DNA from: CAYUIS01 sp964444825
GTDB lineage: Bacteria > Chloroflexota > Anaerolineae > B4-G1
Length of the DNA: 20,167 nt
Assembly (NCBI GenBank): GCA_964444825.1
Contig: CAYUIS010000093.1
Span: 1-20,167 of the forward strand
Direction: 5' to 3'
This document shows, in pieces, positions 1 to 6,892 of the stretch (position 1 is the first letter of the stretch; every line of letters starts with the position of its first letter). Position numbers and translations under genes: made by a program. The notes below the pieces were generated by a model, which was not told where the DNA came from, did no database searches, and saw only the letters and a list, made by a program, of their open reading frames with translations.

Positions 1-43
1 TCTGGTAGAATCTTATCACGTCCTGCATCTCAATGACATCCAT
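1..43 (-). CDS. ABC transporter ATP-binding protein, N-terminal fragment cut by the window edge
   Basis: Only the first 14 codons are present, reading MDVIEMQDVIRFYQ, and the gene continues beyond the left edge. A good Shine-Dalgarno AAGGAG lies at 51-56 on the minus strand, 7 nt from the ATG at 41-43. The 'I-E-M-Q-D-V-x-R-F-Y' opening is the usual first beta-strand and A-loop of MacB/LolD/FtsE-type ATPases. The gene follows two FtsX-domain permeases by 37 bp, exactly where the ATPase of such an exporter would be expected. No Walker motif is visible because of the truncation, so the call rests on this short N-terminus and the context. Confidence 0.6.
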   Translation of the reverse strand, partial: MDVIEMQDVIRFYQ

Positions 44-80
44 TTCAAGCCTCCTTGATTTGATTTTTACTTCTTGACCG

Positions 81-1304
81 CTACAGTGCTCGCAGCGCAT
101 CGATTGGCTCCATCCGGGCCGCGAACCAGGCTGGGTAGAGCGAGGCCAACAGCGTGATGATCAGGCTCGCAAGAGACAACTGTACCATCTCTGCTGGCGC
201 GAAGCGCCCGTAGATCGTCTCGCCGTAGGCCATCTCGGCGGTGGCGACACTGGCCATCTCGCCCAGGTGCCAGCCCTCCGTTGCCAGGTAGTAGACGCCG
301 AGCGATCCCAGAAGGAGTCCCAGAACAACGCCAATCATCGCCAGTGTACCGGCCTCCAGCACGAACATTGTCAGAACCTGACGCCCTTTCATCCCTAGCG
401 CGGCCAGGATCCCCATCTCCCGCGTGCGTTCAAAGACAGACATCAGCAGCGTGTTGGCGATGACGACGGCAACCACCGCCAGCACCACCAGGTACATGAG
501 GTTCATGATCCCCATCGACATTTCCACGGCCTGCAGGATCATCTGGTTGAGGTCGTACCAGGTCAGCACGTTCAATCCAGACGCACGCAGTGCCAGAGCA
601 ACCACGTCGGCGTCGTCCTTTTGGTTGAGCAGGATTACGATCGCACTGGCGCGCTCTCCGGCTCGCGTGAAGGTCTGCGCCTTGGACAGTGGCATGAACA
701 ACGTGATCTCGTCGTAGGCTGGGGTGCCGGTGTCATACAGACCGCGAATGGTGAATATCGCCTCGTCCGGCTGCTCATCAGAGGTATTGACCAGCAGTTT
801 GATATGGTCGCCGGCGCTCACCCCAAGGCTTTCGGCCAGCCTCCGGCCGATGAGGACACCGCTCCGGTCGTCGGGGGCGAGGAACGCGCCGGCGACCAAG
901 CCCTCTCGGAACGGTGCGCTCATCTCTGCGAGTGGGTTGATGCCGAACACCCGCACGCCGACCGATTCGTCGCCGGTGGCCAGTATGCCGCTGGCCCACA
1001 ACACCGGCGTCGCCGCTCGCACCTCCGGGAGATCCTGCGCCTGCGCGACCAACCCCTGGGGGTCATCCAACAGATCCTCCCATTTCAGGCTGACCTTGTC
1101 CTCGTCATAGGATTCCTCACGCACCTGCACGTGGCCGCTCTGTACGCGGATGTTGTTCTCAATAGTGCCCCATACCGACCCCTCCATCAAGCCGCTGATC
1201 AGGACGAGCAGTCCCAGTCCCAGCGCCACGGCTACCAGGGTCAATCCGGAGCGTCGTTTGTTGCGCCCCAGGTCACGGATTGCCAGTTTCCATAGTCTGA
1301 ACAT
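81..1304 (-). CDS. FtsX-domain ABC transporter permease (MacB/LolC-like), second of a tandem pair
   Basis: Integral membrane permease, 407 aa, probably of an exporter or lipoprotein-release type ABC system. One hydrophobic segment lies near residues 20-38 after a basic 'RNKRRS' stretch. A large extracytoplasmic domain follows (about 40-262). Three membrane segments then lie near 266-288, 311-336 and 374-391. The FtsX hallmarks 'VFERTREMGILAALGMK' after TM2 and 'YPAWFAARMEPIDALRAL' at the C-terminus are clear. I chose the ATG at 1302-1304 because GGAGG (1310-1314) sits 5 nt before it; an in-frame start 39 bp further upstream has no such site. It lies 45 bp after a paralogous permease and 37 bp before an ABC ATPase, so it is very likely co-transcribed with both. 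The substrate cannot be read from the sequence. Confidence 0.9.
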   Translation of the reverse strand: MFRLWKLAIRDLGRNKRRSGLTLVAVALGLGLLVLISGLMEGSVWGTIENNIRVQSGHVQVREESYDEDKVSLKWEDLLDDPQGLVAQAQDLPEVRAATPVLWASGILATGDESVGVRVFGINPLAEMSAPFREGLVAGAFLAPDDRSGVLIGRRLAESLGVSAGDHIKLLVNTSDEQPDEAIFTIRGLYDTGTPAYDEITLFMPLSKAQTFTRAGERASAIVILLNQKDDADVVALALRASGLNVLTWYDLNQMILQAVEMSMGIMNLMYLVVLAVVAVVIANTLLMSVFERTREMGILAALGMKGRQVLTMFVLEAGTLAMIGVVLGLLLGSLGVYYLATEGWHLGEMASVATAEMAYGETIYGRFAPAEMVQLSLASLIITLLASLYPAWFAARMEPIDALRAL

Positions 1305-1349
1305 AACATCCTCCAAATCTTTGTCTTGTACTGCGTATTCCACAATATG

Positions 1350-2582
1350 CTACACGTAGTGGAGTGCCTCGGCCGGCTCTCTCTTTGAGGCCTGCCAGGC
1401 CGGGTAGAGTGCGGCCAACGCTGCGATGATGGCGACGGTCAGTGCTCGTTGTATCAGCAAGTCGATCCCGACGTGGAAGTAGATGCGCCCACCCAGCAGT
1501 GCCGCAAGCTCGGTGTACTCGGCAGACTCGGCCGCCCATTCGAGGCCCACTTGCCCATAATAGGCGTTAACCAGTCCGCCCACCGCGCCGCCAGCCAGCG
1601 CGCCCAGCAGCCCGATCAACACACCCTCCAGCAGGAACAGCACCACAATCTCCTGCCGCTTGAGCCCCATCGCCGCCACGATGCCGATTTCGCGGGTTCG
1701 CTCAAAGACCGCCATCAACATCAGGTTGAGGATTCCGACGCCGGCGATGAGGAGGATGATCAGCCCAAATATGCCCATGATCTGGTCCTCCATCTCCATC
1801 GACTGTTTTGTCGTGGGATCCAGTGTGTCCCAGGCATCCACCTCGTAACCGGGCAGGGCGGCCTGAAGCGCCTGGACGACTGGCGGTTCCTGTCCCACGT
1901 GTTCGAGAAAGATGGCCACCTCGGTGGCCTGGTCGCGCAGGTCAAAGAGCGTCTGTGCCTCTGCCAGCGAGACGTAGACCATCCGTTTTTCCACTTCGGC
2001 CATGTGTATGTCATAGATGCCGACGATGGTCATCGTGCGGCGACGCATCTGCTCGTGGGTGGCGCGCCCTACCAACGATATCCGGTCGCCCACCGTTACC
2101 TCCAGGTTCCTGGCGAGCGCCTGGCCGATGAGGATGACGTCCTCGTCGGCGGGCTCCAGGTAGCGGCCTTGGACGACGTTCTCCGCGACCAGGCTCACTG
2201 TCCCCTCCCGCTCTGGCTCGATGCCGGTGATGACGATGGGGAAGGTCCCCTCGCGGCTGGAGACCATGCCGCCGGTCTCTATGCGCTGCGACGCTGCGAT
2301 CACATCTGGCGTGGCCAATGCCGCCTCTACGGCCGCGTCGGCGTCGGCCAGGGGCAGCAGCGGCATGCGCTTAGCCTTTTCCCGGTAGCCCGGCGCGTGC
2401 ACCTGCACGTTCCCGCCCTGGAGCTTTACGGTGTTGCCGTAGATGGCCTGCTTCGACCCACCCATGAGCCCGTCGAAGAAGAGCATCAGCGCCAGCCCCA
2501 GGGAGATGGCGATCACTGCGATCACGGTGCGCCGCCGGTTGCGCCAGACGTTGCGCCACGCCATTCTCAAAAGTTTTCCCAT
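1350..2582 (-). CDS. FtsX-domain ABC transporter permease (MacB/LolE-like), first of a tandem pair
   Basis: A 410-aa permease, paralogous to its downstream neighbour. The N-terminus 'AWRNVWRNRRRTVIAV' leads into TM1 (about 19-38), and a periplasmic-type domain fills the middle. The C-terminal part has three membrane segments, with 'VFERTREIGIVAAMGLKR' after TM2 and 'ALYPAWQASKREPAEALHYV' at the end. AGGAGGT (2588-2594) gives a strong ribosome site 5 nt before the ATG. Its ATG shares one base with the stop of the upstream small gene (TAATG), so translation is probably coupled. Two related but different permeases plus one ATPase resembles LolCDE-type heterodimeric permeases. No membrane-fusion protein is visible in the window. 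Confidence 0.9.
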   Translation of the reverse strand: MGKLLRMAWRNVWRNRRRTVIAVIAISLGLALMLFFDGLMGGSKQAIYGNTVKLQGGNVQVHAPGYREKAKRMPLLPLADADAAVEAALATPDVIAASQRIETGGMVSSREGTFPIVITGIEPEREGTVSLVAENVVQGRYLEPADEDVILIGQALARNLEVTVGDRISLVGRATHEQMRRRTMTIVGIYDIHMAEVEKRMVYVSLAEAQTLFDLRDQATEVAIFLEHVGQEPPVVQALQAALPGYEVDAWDTLDPTTKQSMEMEDQIMGIFGLIILLIAGVGILNLMLMAVFERTREIGIVAAMGLKRQEIVVLFLLEGVLIGLLGALAGGAVGGLVNAYYGQVGLEWAAESAEYTELAALLGGRIYFHVGIDLLIQRALTVAIIAALAALYPAWQASKREPAEALHYV

Positions 2583-2878
2583 TATAGACCTCCTCGTTCT
2601 ACATATGACTGCGAATCTCGTTTGTTTTTCTCTGGCTCGATCTGGGCAACAGAGATCACCGCCAGATTCAAGTCCCAGATCTTGGACAGGATGCCACGCA
2701 GTTTGGCCTGGTCGGCAGCAGCGATGGTCAGCGTGGTGATCGGCGGGCTATCGCGTTCGTTCTCACACACGATCGTCATGCCGTTGAACCAGTCTGACCA
2801 ATGCTCGTCGAGCCGTCCTTGCACTCTGATCTGATATAGAACCTGGTTTGGGACGGGTCCCTGATTGGATCGCTTCAT
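2582..2878 (-). CDS. Small conserved protein of unknown function beside an LAL regulator (paralog of 14934-15293)
   Basis: A soluble 98-aa protein with no signal peptide or membrane segment. I do not know a function. Its core, residues about 14-83, begins 'LYQIRVQGRLDEHWSDWFNG' and includes 'DQAKLRGILSKIWDLNLAV' and 'ISVAQIEP'. The same framework occurs in the product of 14934-15293 ('VYEIRIEGHL', 'DQAALFGLLNWLHDLGAVL', 'VSVRRSE'). I recall similar small proteins as frequent near LAL regulators in Anaerolineae, but cannot check that here. The start at 2878 has GGAG (2883-2886) 6 nt upstream; an ATG at 2890 would add four residues without a comparable site. The stop overlaps the next permease start by one base, so it belongs to the exporter operon. 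It lies 167 bp after regulator A. Confidence 0.75.
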   Translation of the reverse strand: MKRSNQGPVPNQVLYQIRVQGRLDEHWSDWFNGMTIVCENERDSPPITTLTIAAADQAKLRGILSKIWDLNLAVISVAQIEPEKNKRDSQSYVERGGL

Positions 2879-2985
2879 TGACAACTCCATCTAATCGGAA
2901 GTGACCGGCCTGTCCCCCTGGCAGAAGGGCCGCCGTTGGCAGGCAGGCCAGTTGAATCTTGCGGTCATAGTGTAGCTGCAAAGGG

Positions 2986-3024
2986 GTATTAGCCGCAACG
3001 GGCAAAAGTATTATGCTGGTATTA
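2986..3024. promoter_or_regulatory. Three phased GTATTA repeats between regulator A and the exporter operon
   Basis: GTATTA occurs at 2986, 3008 and 3019, that is 22 and 11 bp apart, so all three lie on one face of the helix. On the minus strand they read TAATAC and lie about 110-145 bp upstream of the small gene at 2878. The rest of this 167-bp gap holds only weak promoter matches, for example TTGCGG and TACACT 18 bp apart on the minus strand. The repeats could be a regulator site, or chance in an AT-richer stretch. Confidence 0.3.
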
Positions 3025-3045
3025 TTCTGATCTAGAGAGGGGTTC

Positions 3046-5847
3046 TTAAGGGGTTGATGGCAGTATGCCCAATGTTCTGGCTTTGGCAACCGCCTGCGTC
3101 CGGCTATGGACGCCGAGTTTGCCGTAGATGTTGTAGGTGTGTACCTTTACTGTGCTCATTGACAGGAAAAGCTTCTGGGCGATCTCTCGGTTCGAGAGCC
3201 CTTCCGCGATGAGCTGGAGCACCTCGCGCTCGCGTTCGCTCAAGGGTTCGACCATATCCGCTGGCATCTCTCGGGATGAGTCTGCTGCTTCCGATGTAGG
3301 GAACGCCGCCAGCAGTCTACCGGCATACGCCGGCGCGATCCCCTGTGCGGCAGCCTGATAGAGCAGCTCTGCCATCCCTGGTCCCTTTTCGACAAACGTG
3401 CGCACAAAGCCTCCTGGCTCGGCAATGGAAAGGGCTCGCTCCAGGGCAGCCAGTGCCTGGGCGACGTTTCCCTGCGCCTGGAGCGCCAGCGCCTGGATGG
3501 CCGAGACCTCCATGCAGTACGCCACCCACCCAGCATCCTCCGCCGCCCGGAGCAGCGACCTCAGCACGCTGAACGCTTCCCCGGGGCGACCTTGAGCAAC
3601 GCGGGCCAGAGCCATTGTGGCGTATTCGGAAAACCGGTAGAGTGAATGGGCAGTCCTGATCTCCTCTTTCAGCGTCTCCAGGCTGAGGTCTTTGTCCAGC
3701 CTGCGCTCCTCGATCCAGCGCGCTACCGCCTTGATGTTGCCTTGCGCGATCCAGAGACGTGCCCGGCATAGATCCACGCCGATATCGTCCACCTGCATGG
3801 CGTCGAACTTTTCCGCCAACCGCTGGGCCGTTTGGACGGCTTCAATAGCGCCGCGTTTTTCCCCTTGAGACTGTCTGACGCGAGCCAGGCCAGTATAGCC
3901 GCTGATCGCTCCAGCCTCTCCCCATTTCTCGGCCAGCTCGATGCCCTCAGTGAGATGGCGGGTTGCTGCCTCGAAATCATATCGTTCTGACTCCAAGCGG
4001 CCCAGTCCGATAAGCGCTACACCGGCGATCGGTTGACGCTGTCCTTGATCATCCGTGGCTATGTCCACTGCCTGTTTATAAAGCGCTTCGGCTTCGTTTA
4101 TCTTTCCCTGTAACATAGATAGCTCAGCCAGGTGGCATCGCGCCAGTACCGAGATTGTGAGATTGCCCGTTTTCTGGCTGACTCTGACGGCCTCTTCGAA
4201 TACTCGAGTGGCGGGCTCAACCTCGCCGCTGTAGAGATGGGCGAGGCCCAGGAATCCGGCGACAAAGCTGCGGAAGAAGAGGCTTTCTTCTGGCAGAAGC
4301 TCAAGCGCCCGCTGGGCCAGTTTTGCACTCTGCTCTCTTTCCCCCCGGTAGACGGCGATCAACGCGCGAAATGCAGCTACGTCACCGGCGATAGAGCGAT
4401 CCACATCCGCCTCGACGGCCTTCTGCACACGGGACTGGGCGATGTCCAATGGTTGACCGCCAAAAACCATCGCCAGGGCCTGGTAGATGCACAGGCGGGG
4501 CCGAGTGCGCAGCAGGTCCTCGGGCAGGGCCTCCACCCAGCGCAGGAGTGTGGCGAACTCGCTGCGCAGCATAGTGGATTCTGCCGCTTGCTCGACCAGG
4601 TTTGCAGCCCGTTCTGCGTCACCCGCGGCCATCGCGTGATCTATCGCCTCGGCGATCAGGTCGTTATGCTCGTACCATGCACACGCCCGGCCGTGGTATA
4701 GAGTCACCATATCCGGTTGCGCCTGGTGCAGGCGGTGCTGCAACAGGTGGGCAAAGAGATGGTGGTAGCGGTACCAACGTCGTTCGTTGTCCAGGGGGAC
4801 GACAAAGAGATTGTTGCGTTCGAGATATTCCAGGATCTCTTGACCAGAGGCGGGGGGTCTGGGGAGCTGGGGGGCAGAGGTGTCGTCGTCCCTCTTGCTC
4901 CACTGCTCCGCTGCACTCTTGCCTAGAACAGCGTCGCACAGGGGGCCGGTCAGGCGGTCTAGAATGGAGGTTTGCAGCAGAAAGGCCTGCACGCTGTCCG
5001 GCTGGCGATGGAAGACTTCTTCGACCAGGTAATCCAGGATGTACCGGTCGCTGCCTGCGAAGGCGCGGATGAACCCGGCGACATCCTCCTGGTTTCGCAT
5101 TGAGACCGCCGCCATCTGCAAGCCCGCGATCCATCCTTCGGTGCGGGCTTCCAGCGCGGCCACGTCTTCTGGAGAGAGGTTCAGACCCACACAAGTGTTG
5201 AGAAAAGCCGCCGCTTCGTCGTGCGTGAAGCGCAGGTCGGGCTGGCGCAGTTCAGTCAACTGGCCCCGCCCGCGTAGTCGTGCTATAGGCAGCGGTGGGT
5301 CGGCGCGCGTGGAGAGCACCAGATGCAGTTGGCGCGGCTGATTGTCCAACAGGAACGTGATGCCTTCGTGAATGGATTGCGCCTCGATCTCGTGATAGTC
5401 GTCCAGAACGAGAACGTAGGAGTGACTCTCATGGTCGTGCTGGGAGACGGCTGCGATGTCGTTGATCAAAGCTGCCAGCACCGCTTCCATCGGCGGTGGC
5501 TGGGGAGATTGGAGCATAGCCAGGGCGGACTCCCCGACGCCTGTCTCGCTGAGGCTTGGAATCGTCTGCAGCGCGGCGACAAAGTATACCCAAAATCGCG
5601 TTGGGTCATTGTCGCCCTCGTCTAGCGACAGCCACGCGACAGGCCACCCGGTGGTAGTGGTCCACTCGCTCAGTAACGTCGTCTTACCAAAGCCAGCCGG
5701 GGCGGAGATGAGGGTCAGCTTGCGGGCAAAGCGGCCGCTTTGCCCTGGCAACCCCGCGTTCAGTTCCTTGATCAGGCGGGAGCGCGTGACCATCTCTGGC
5801 CGGACAGGGGGTATATACAGCTTGGTGGTTAGGATCGACGCAACCAT
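3046..5847 (-). CDS. LAL-type (MalT-like) LuxR family transcriptional regulator A
   Basis: A 933-aa ATP-dependent signal-transducing transcription activator of the MalT/LAL class. In order: the N-terminal 'TTKLYIPPVRPEMV' signature; a STAND-type NTPase with Walker A 'APAGFGKTT' at 49-57 and Walker B 'VLVLDDY' with Asp149/Asp150; a winged-helix region ending near 'NLFVVPLDNERRWYRYHHLF'; a long TPR-like helical sensor region (about 390-830); and a C-terminal LuxR helix-turn-helix at 869-933 ('LSEREREVLQLIAEGLSNRE', 'STVKVHTYNIYGKLGVHSR'). Family members bind an inducer through the TPR domain, oligomerise with ATP and activate sigma-70 promoters. The inducer here is unknown. The start at 5847 lacks a strong ribosome site, but the signature begins within the first residues. 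A good sigma-70-like promoter lies 80-110 bp upstream. The downstream exporter operon on the same strand is the obvious target candidate. Confidence 0.93.
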   Translation of the reverse strand: MVASILTTKLYIPPVRPEMVTRSRLIKELNAGLPGQSGRFARKLTLISAPAGFGKTTLLSEWTTTTGWPVAWLSLDEGDNDPTRFWVYFVAALQTIPSLSETGVGESALAMLQSPQPPPMEAVLAALINDIAAVSQHDHESHSYVLVLDDYHEIEAQSIHEGITFLLDNQPRQLHLVLSTRADPPLPIARLRGRGQLTELRQPDLRFTHDEAAAFLNTCVGLNLSPEDVAALEARTEGWIAGLQMAAVSMRNQEDVAGFIRAFAGSDRYILDYLVEEVFHRQPDSVQAFLLQTSILDRLTGPLCDAVLGKSAAEQWSKRDDDTSAPQLPRPPASGQEILEYLERNNLFVVPLDNERRWYRYHHLFAHLLQHRLHQAQPDMVTLYHGRACAWYEHNDLIAEAIDHAMAAGDAERAANLVEQAAESTMLRSEFATLLRWVEALPEDLLRTRPRLCIYQALAMVFGGQPLDIAQSRVQKAVEADVDRSIAGDVAAFRALIAVYRGEREQSAKLAQRALELLPEESLFFRSFVAGFLGLAHLYSGEVEPATRVFEEAVRVSQKTGNLTISVLARCHLAELSMLQGKINEAEALYKQAVDIATDDQGQRQPIAGVALIGLGRLESERYDFEAATRHLTEGIELAEKWGEAGAISGYTGLARVRQSQGEKRGAIEAVQTAQRLAEKFDAMQVDDIGVDLCRARLWIAQGNIKAVARWIEERRLDKDLSLETLKEEIRTAHSLYRFSEYATMALARVAQGRPGEAFSVLRSLLRAAEDAGWVAYCMEVSAIQALALQAQGNVAQALAALERALSIAEPGGFVRTFVEKGPGMAELLYQAAAQGIAPAYAGRLLAAFPTSEAADSSREMPADMVEPLSEREREVLQLIAEGLSNREIAQKLFLSMSTVKVHTYNIYGKLGVHSRTQAVAKARTLGILPSTP

Positions 5848-5914
5848 TGCTTCTCTTACACCGTCCGCCGCGAAAGCATATGGTTTAGGATCATCTCGAT
5901 CTAGGCGTTAGTGT

Positions 5915-5928
5915 CACAACTACTTGTG
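5915..5928. promoter_or_regulatory. Palindrome CACAA-N4-TTGTG at the regulator A transcription start
   Basis: CACAA (5915-5919) and TTGTG (5924-5928) form a perfect inverted repeat around a 4-bp centre. It begins one base downstream of the minus-strand -10 hexamer, so it would cover the initiation site of the regulator A promoter. The position fits a repressor operator, possibly autoregulatory. Nothing shows which protein binds. Confidence 0.35.
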
Positions 5929-5929
5929 T

Positions 5930-5958
5930 ATTATAGCATGGTTTCCGTTTTTTGTCAT
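5930..5958 (-). promoter_or_regulatory. Sigma-70-like promoter of regulator A
   Basis: On the minus strand, ATGACA (5953-5958, 5 of 6 to the -35 consensus) is followed after exactly 17 bp by a perfect TATAAT (5930-5935). Initiation would fall near 5923, giving a leader of about 75 nt before the ATG at 5847. Confidence 0.65.
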
Positions 5959-6109
5959 TGGACAGATGTCCATTTCTTCAGATCGCCCAATAGCAGGACA
6001 GCCCAGTCACATCAGCAGGGTCTCCTCATAACACAGGCGAATCCGGTCACGATGTTTTTGACTCCCTCCACCCCAGCTCTTTGGCCGGATTAACAAATTG
6101 GCGATCTTC

Positions 6110-6118
6110 TGATACAAT
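6110..6118 (+). promoter_or_regulatory. Extended -10 promoter for the PAP2-like/sulfatase/lgt operon
   Basis: TGATACAAT matches the extended -10 form TGn-TATAAT with one mismatch. No good -35 lies at 16-18 bp, as is common for extended -10 promoters. Initiation near 6125 would give a leader of about 60 nt before the TTG start at 6185. Confidence 0.45.
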
Positions 6119-6184
6119 ACTGGTAATCAACATGTGCTACGAGTTCGCAAAGTTGAGAACCTTTGAGTACAGAGAGGTGGATAG

Positions 6185-6811
6185 TTGAATCGTCAGCCTT
6201 TGGATTTACACGCCGGCCCGCTGACCTCGGTCGTTCGAGCCGCCCGCATCTATTCCAACGTGGTCAGCCCTCCGGTTGTAACTGTCTTGCTGGGTTTTTC
6301 GATCGCGTGGGTGGATTCGCCGTTCTGGACTGGACTGATGTGGGCCATCCTGTATGGTCTTTTGGTCAGCCTGCTTCCGCTCGGCATCGTCCTCTATATG
6401 CTCAAGACCGGCCGCATCAGCGATTTGCATATACACAATCGGAATGAACGGCACATCCCCTACCTTGTCTCGTTTGTCGGCACTGTCATTGCGTTGATCG
6501 TCGCCCACGTGTTCGGCGGATCGCAATTGCTGCGCTCATTATTGGTGTGCAACATCGTCGGACTGGCATTTCTGGGCTTTATCAACGCTCGTTGGCTGAT
6601 CAGCAATCACACAGCCTCCGTTATGCTGGCAGCCGTGTTTTCTGGCTTTGTATTCGGACATACGGTAAGTGTTGCCTTGACGCCGGTGGTTGGCCTGACC
6701 TTTCTGGCAAGACTGGTTCTGCGGCGACACACGATCGCCCAATTGGTCGCTGGTTTGCTGGTAGGGGCGGCCCCGGTCCTAGTCCTTGCCAATCTTGGAT
6801 ACATCGGTTAG
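6185..6811 (+). CDS. PAP2-like (phosphatidic acid phosphatase type 2 related) membrane protein
   Basis: A 208-aa membrane protein with about six hydrophobic segments (roughly 28-45, 50-72, 94-112, 117-136, 145-170, 186-205). The order of conserved pieces resembles divergent PAP2 proteins: a basic loop 'RISDLHIHNRNERHIPYL' at 77-94, 'ISNHTAS' with His142 where PAP2 has SGH, and Arg176-x5-His182-x3-Gln186 where PAP2 motif 3 has R-x5-H-x3-D. The final acidic residue is thus Gln. The start is TTG at 6185, because a stop codon immediately precedes it and GAGAGGTGG (6172-6180) sits 4 nt upstream. It heads a probable three-gene operon with a sulfatase-family enzyme and lgt. It could dephosphorylate a lipid such as an undecaprenyl or phosphatidyl species, or have lost catalysis. 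Confidence 0.65.
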   Translation: MNRQPLDLHAGPLTSVVRAARIYSNVVSPPVVTVLLGFSIAWVDSPFWTGLMWAILYGLLVSLLPLGIVLYMLKTGRISDLHIHNRNERHIPYLVSFVGTVIALIVAHVFGGSQLLRSLLVCNIVGLAFLGFINARWLISNHTASVMLAAVFSGFVFGHTVSVALTPVVGLTFLARLVLRRHTIAQLVAGLLVGAAPVLVLANLGYIG

Positions 6812-6842
6812 AATTCTCGCTCGTATTGCTCGTCACGCCTGT

Positions 6843-6862
6843 GTCCGAGTCTGAGATCGGAC
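6843..6862 (+). repeat. Small hairpin before the sulfatase-like gene
   Basis: GTCCGA (6843-6848) and TCGGAC (6857-6862) pair perfectly around an 8-nt loop, within the 81-bp gap ahead of the start at 6893. There is no U-tract after it, so it is not a normal intrinsic terminator. It may be incidental, or an mRNA processing or stability element. Confidence 0.3.
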
Positions 6863-6892
6863 TGCTGCGCGTTTCGACGGACTAGGGGGAAT

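Larger units (their letters stand above)
5848..6184. promoter_or_regulatory. Divergent intergenic region between regulator A and the PAP2-like gene
   Basis: I see no credible gene in these 337 bp; a 60-codon plus-strand frame at 5911-6093 has no ribosome site and no recognisable product. The region holds a minus-strand promoter for regulator A, a palindrome over its expected start of transcription, and a plus-strand extended -10 for the membrane-protein operon. These are listed separately. The stretch 5960-6090 between the two promoters shows an isolated TTGACT (6058-6063) with no matching -10. Confidence 0.6.

Noticed and set aside
1305..1343. Upstream start for the second permease, adding 13 residues
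   Set aside because: The added segment is acidic and unlike permease N-termini, while GGAGG sits correctly before the ATG at 1304.
1449..2834. Long plus-strand frame (461 codons) opposite the permease gene
   Set aside because: It lies antisense to a gene with clear FtsX motifs and a strong ribosome site. Its translation is rich in His, Gln and Arg with no recognisable motif, as expected from the reverse of GC-rich coding sequence.
5911..6093. 60-codon plus-strand frame in the divergent intergenic region
   Set aside because: It has no ribosome site, no family resemblance, and it overlaps the regulator A promoter and palindrome.
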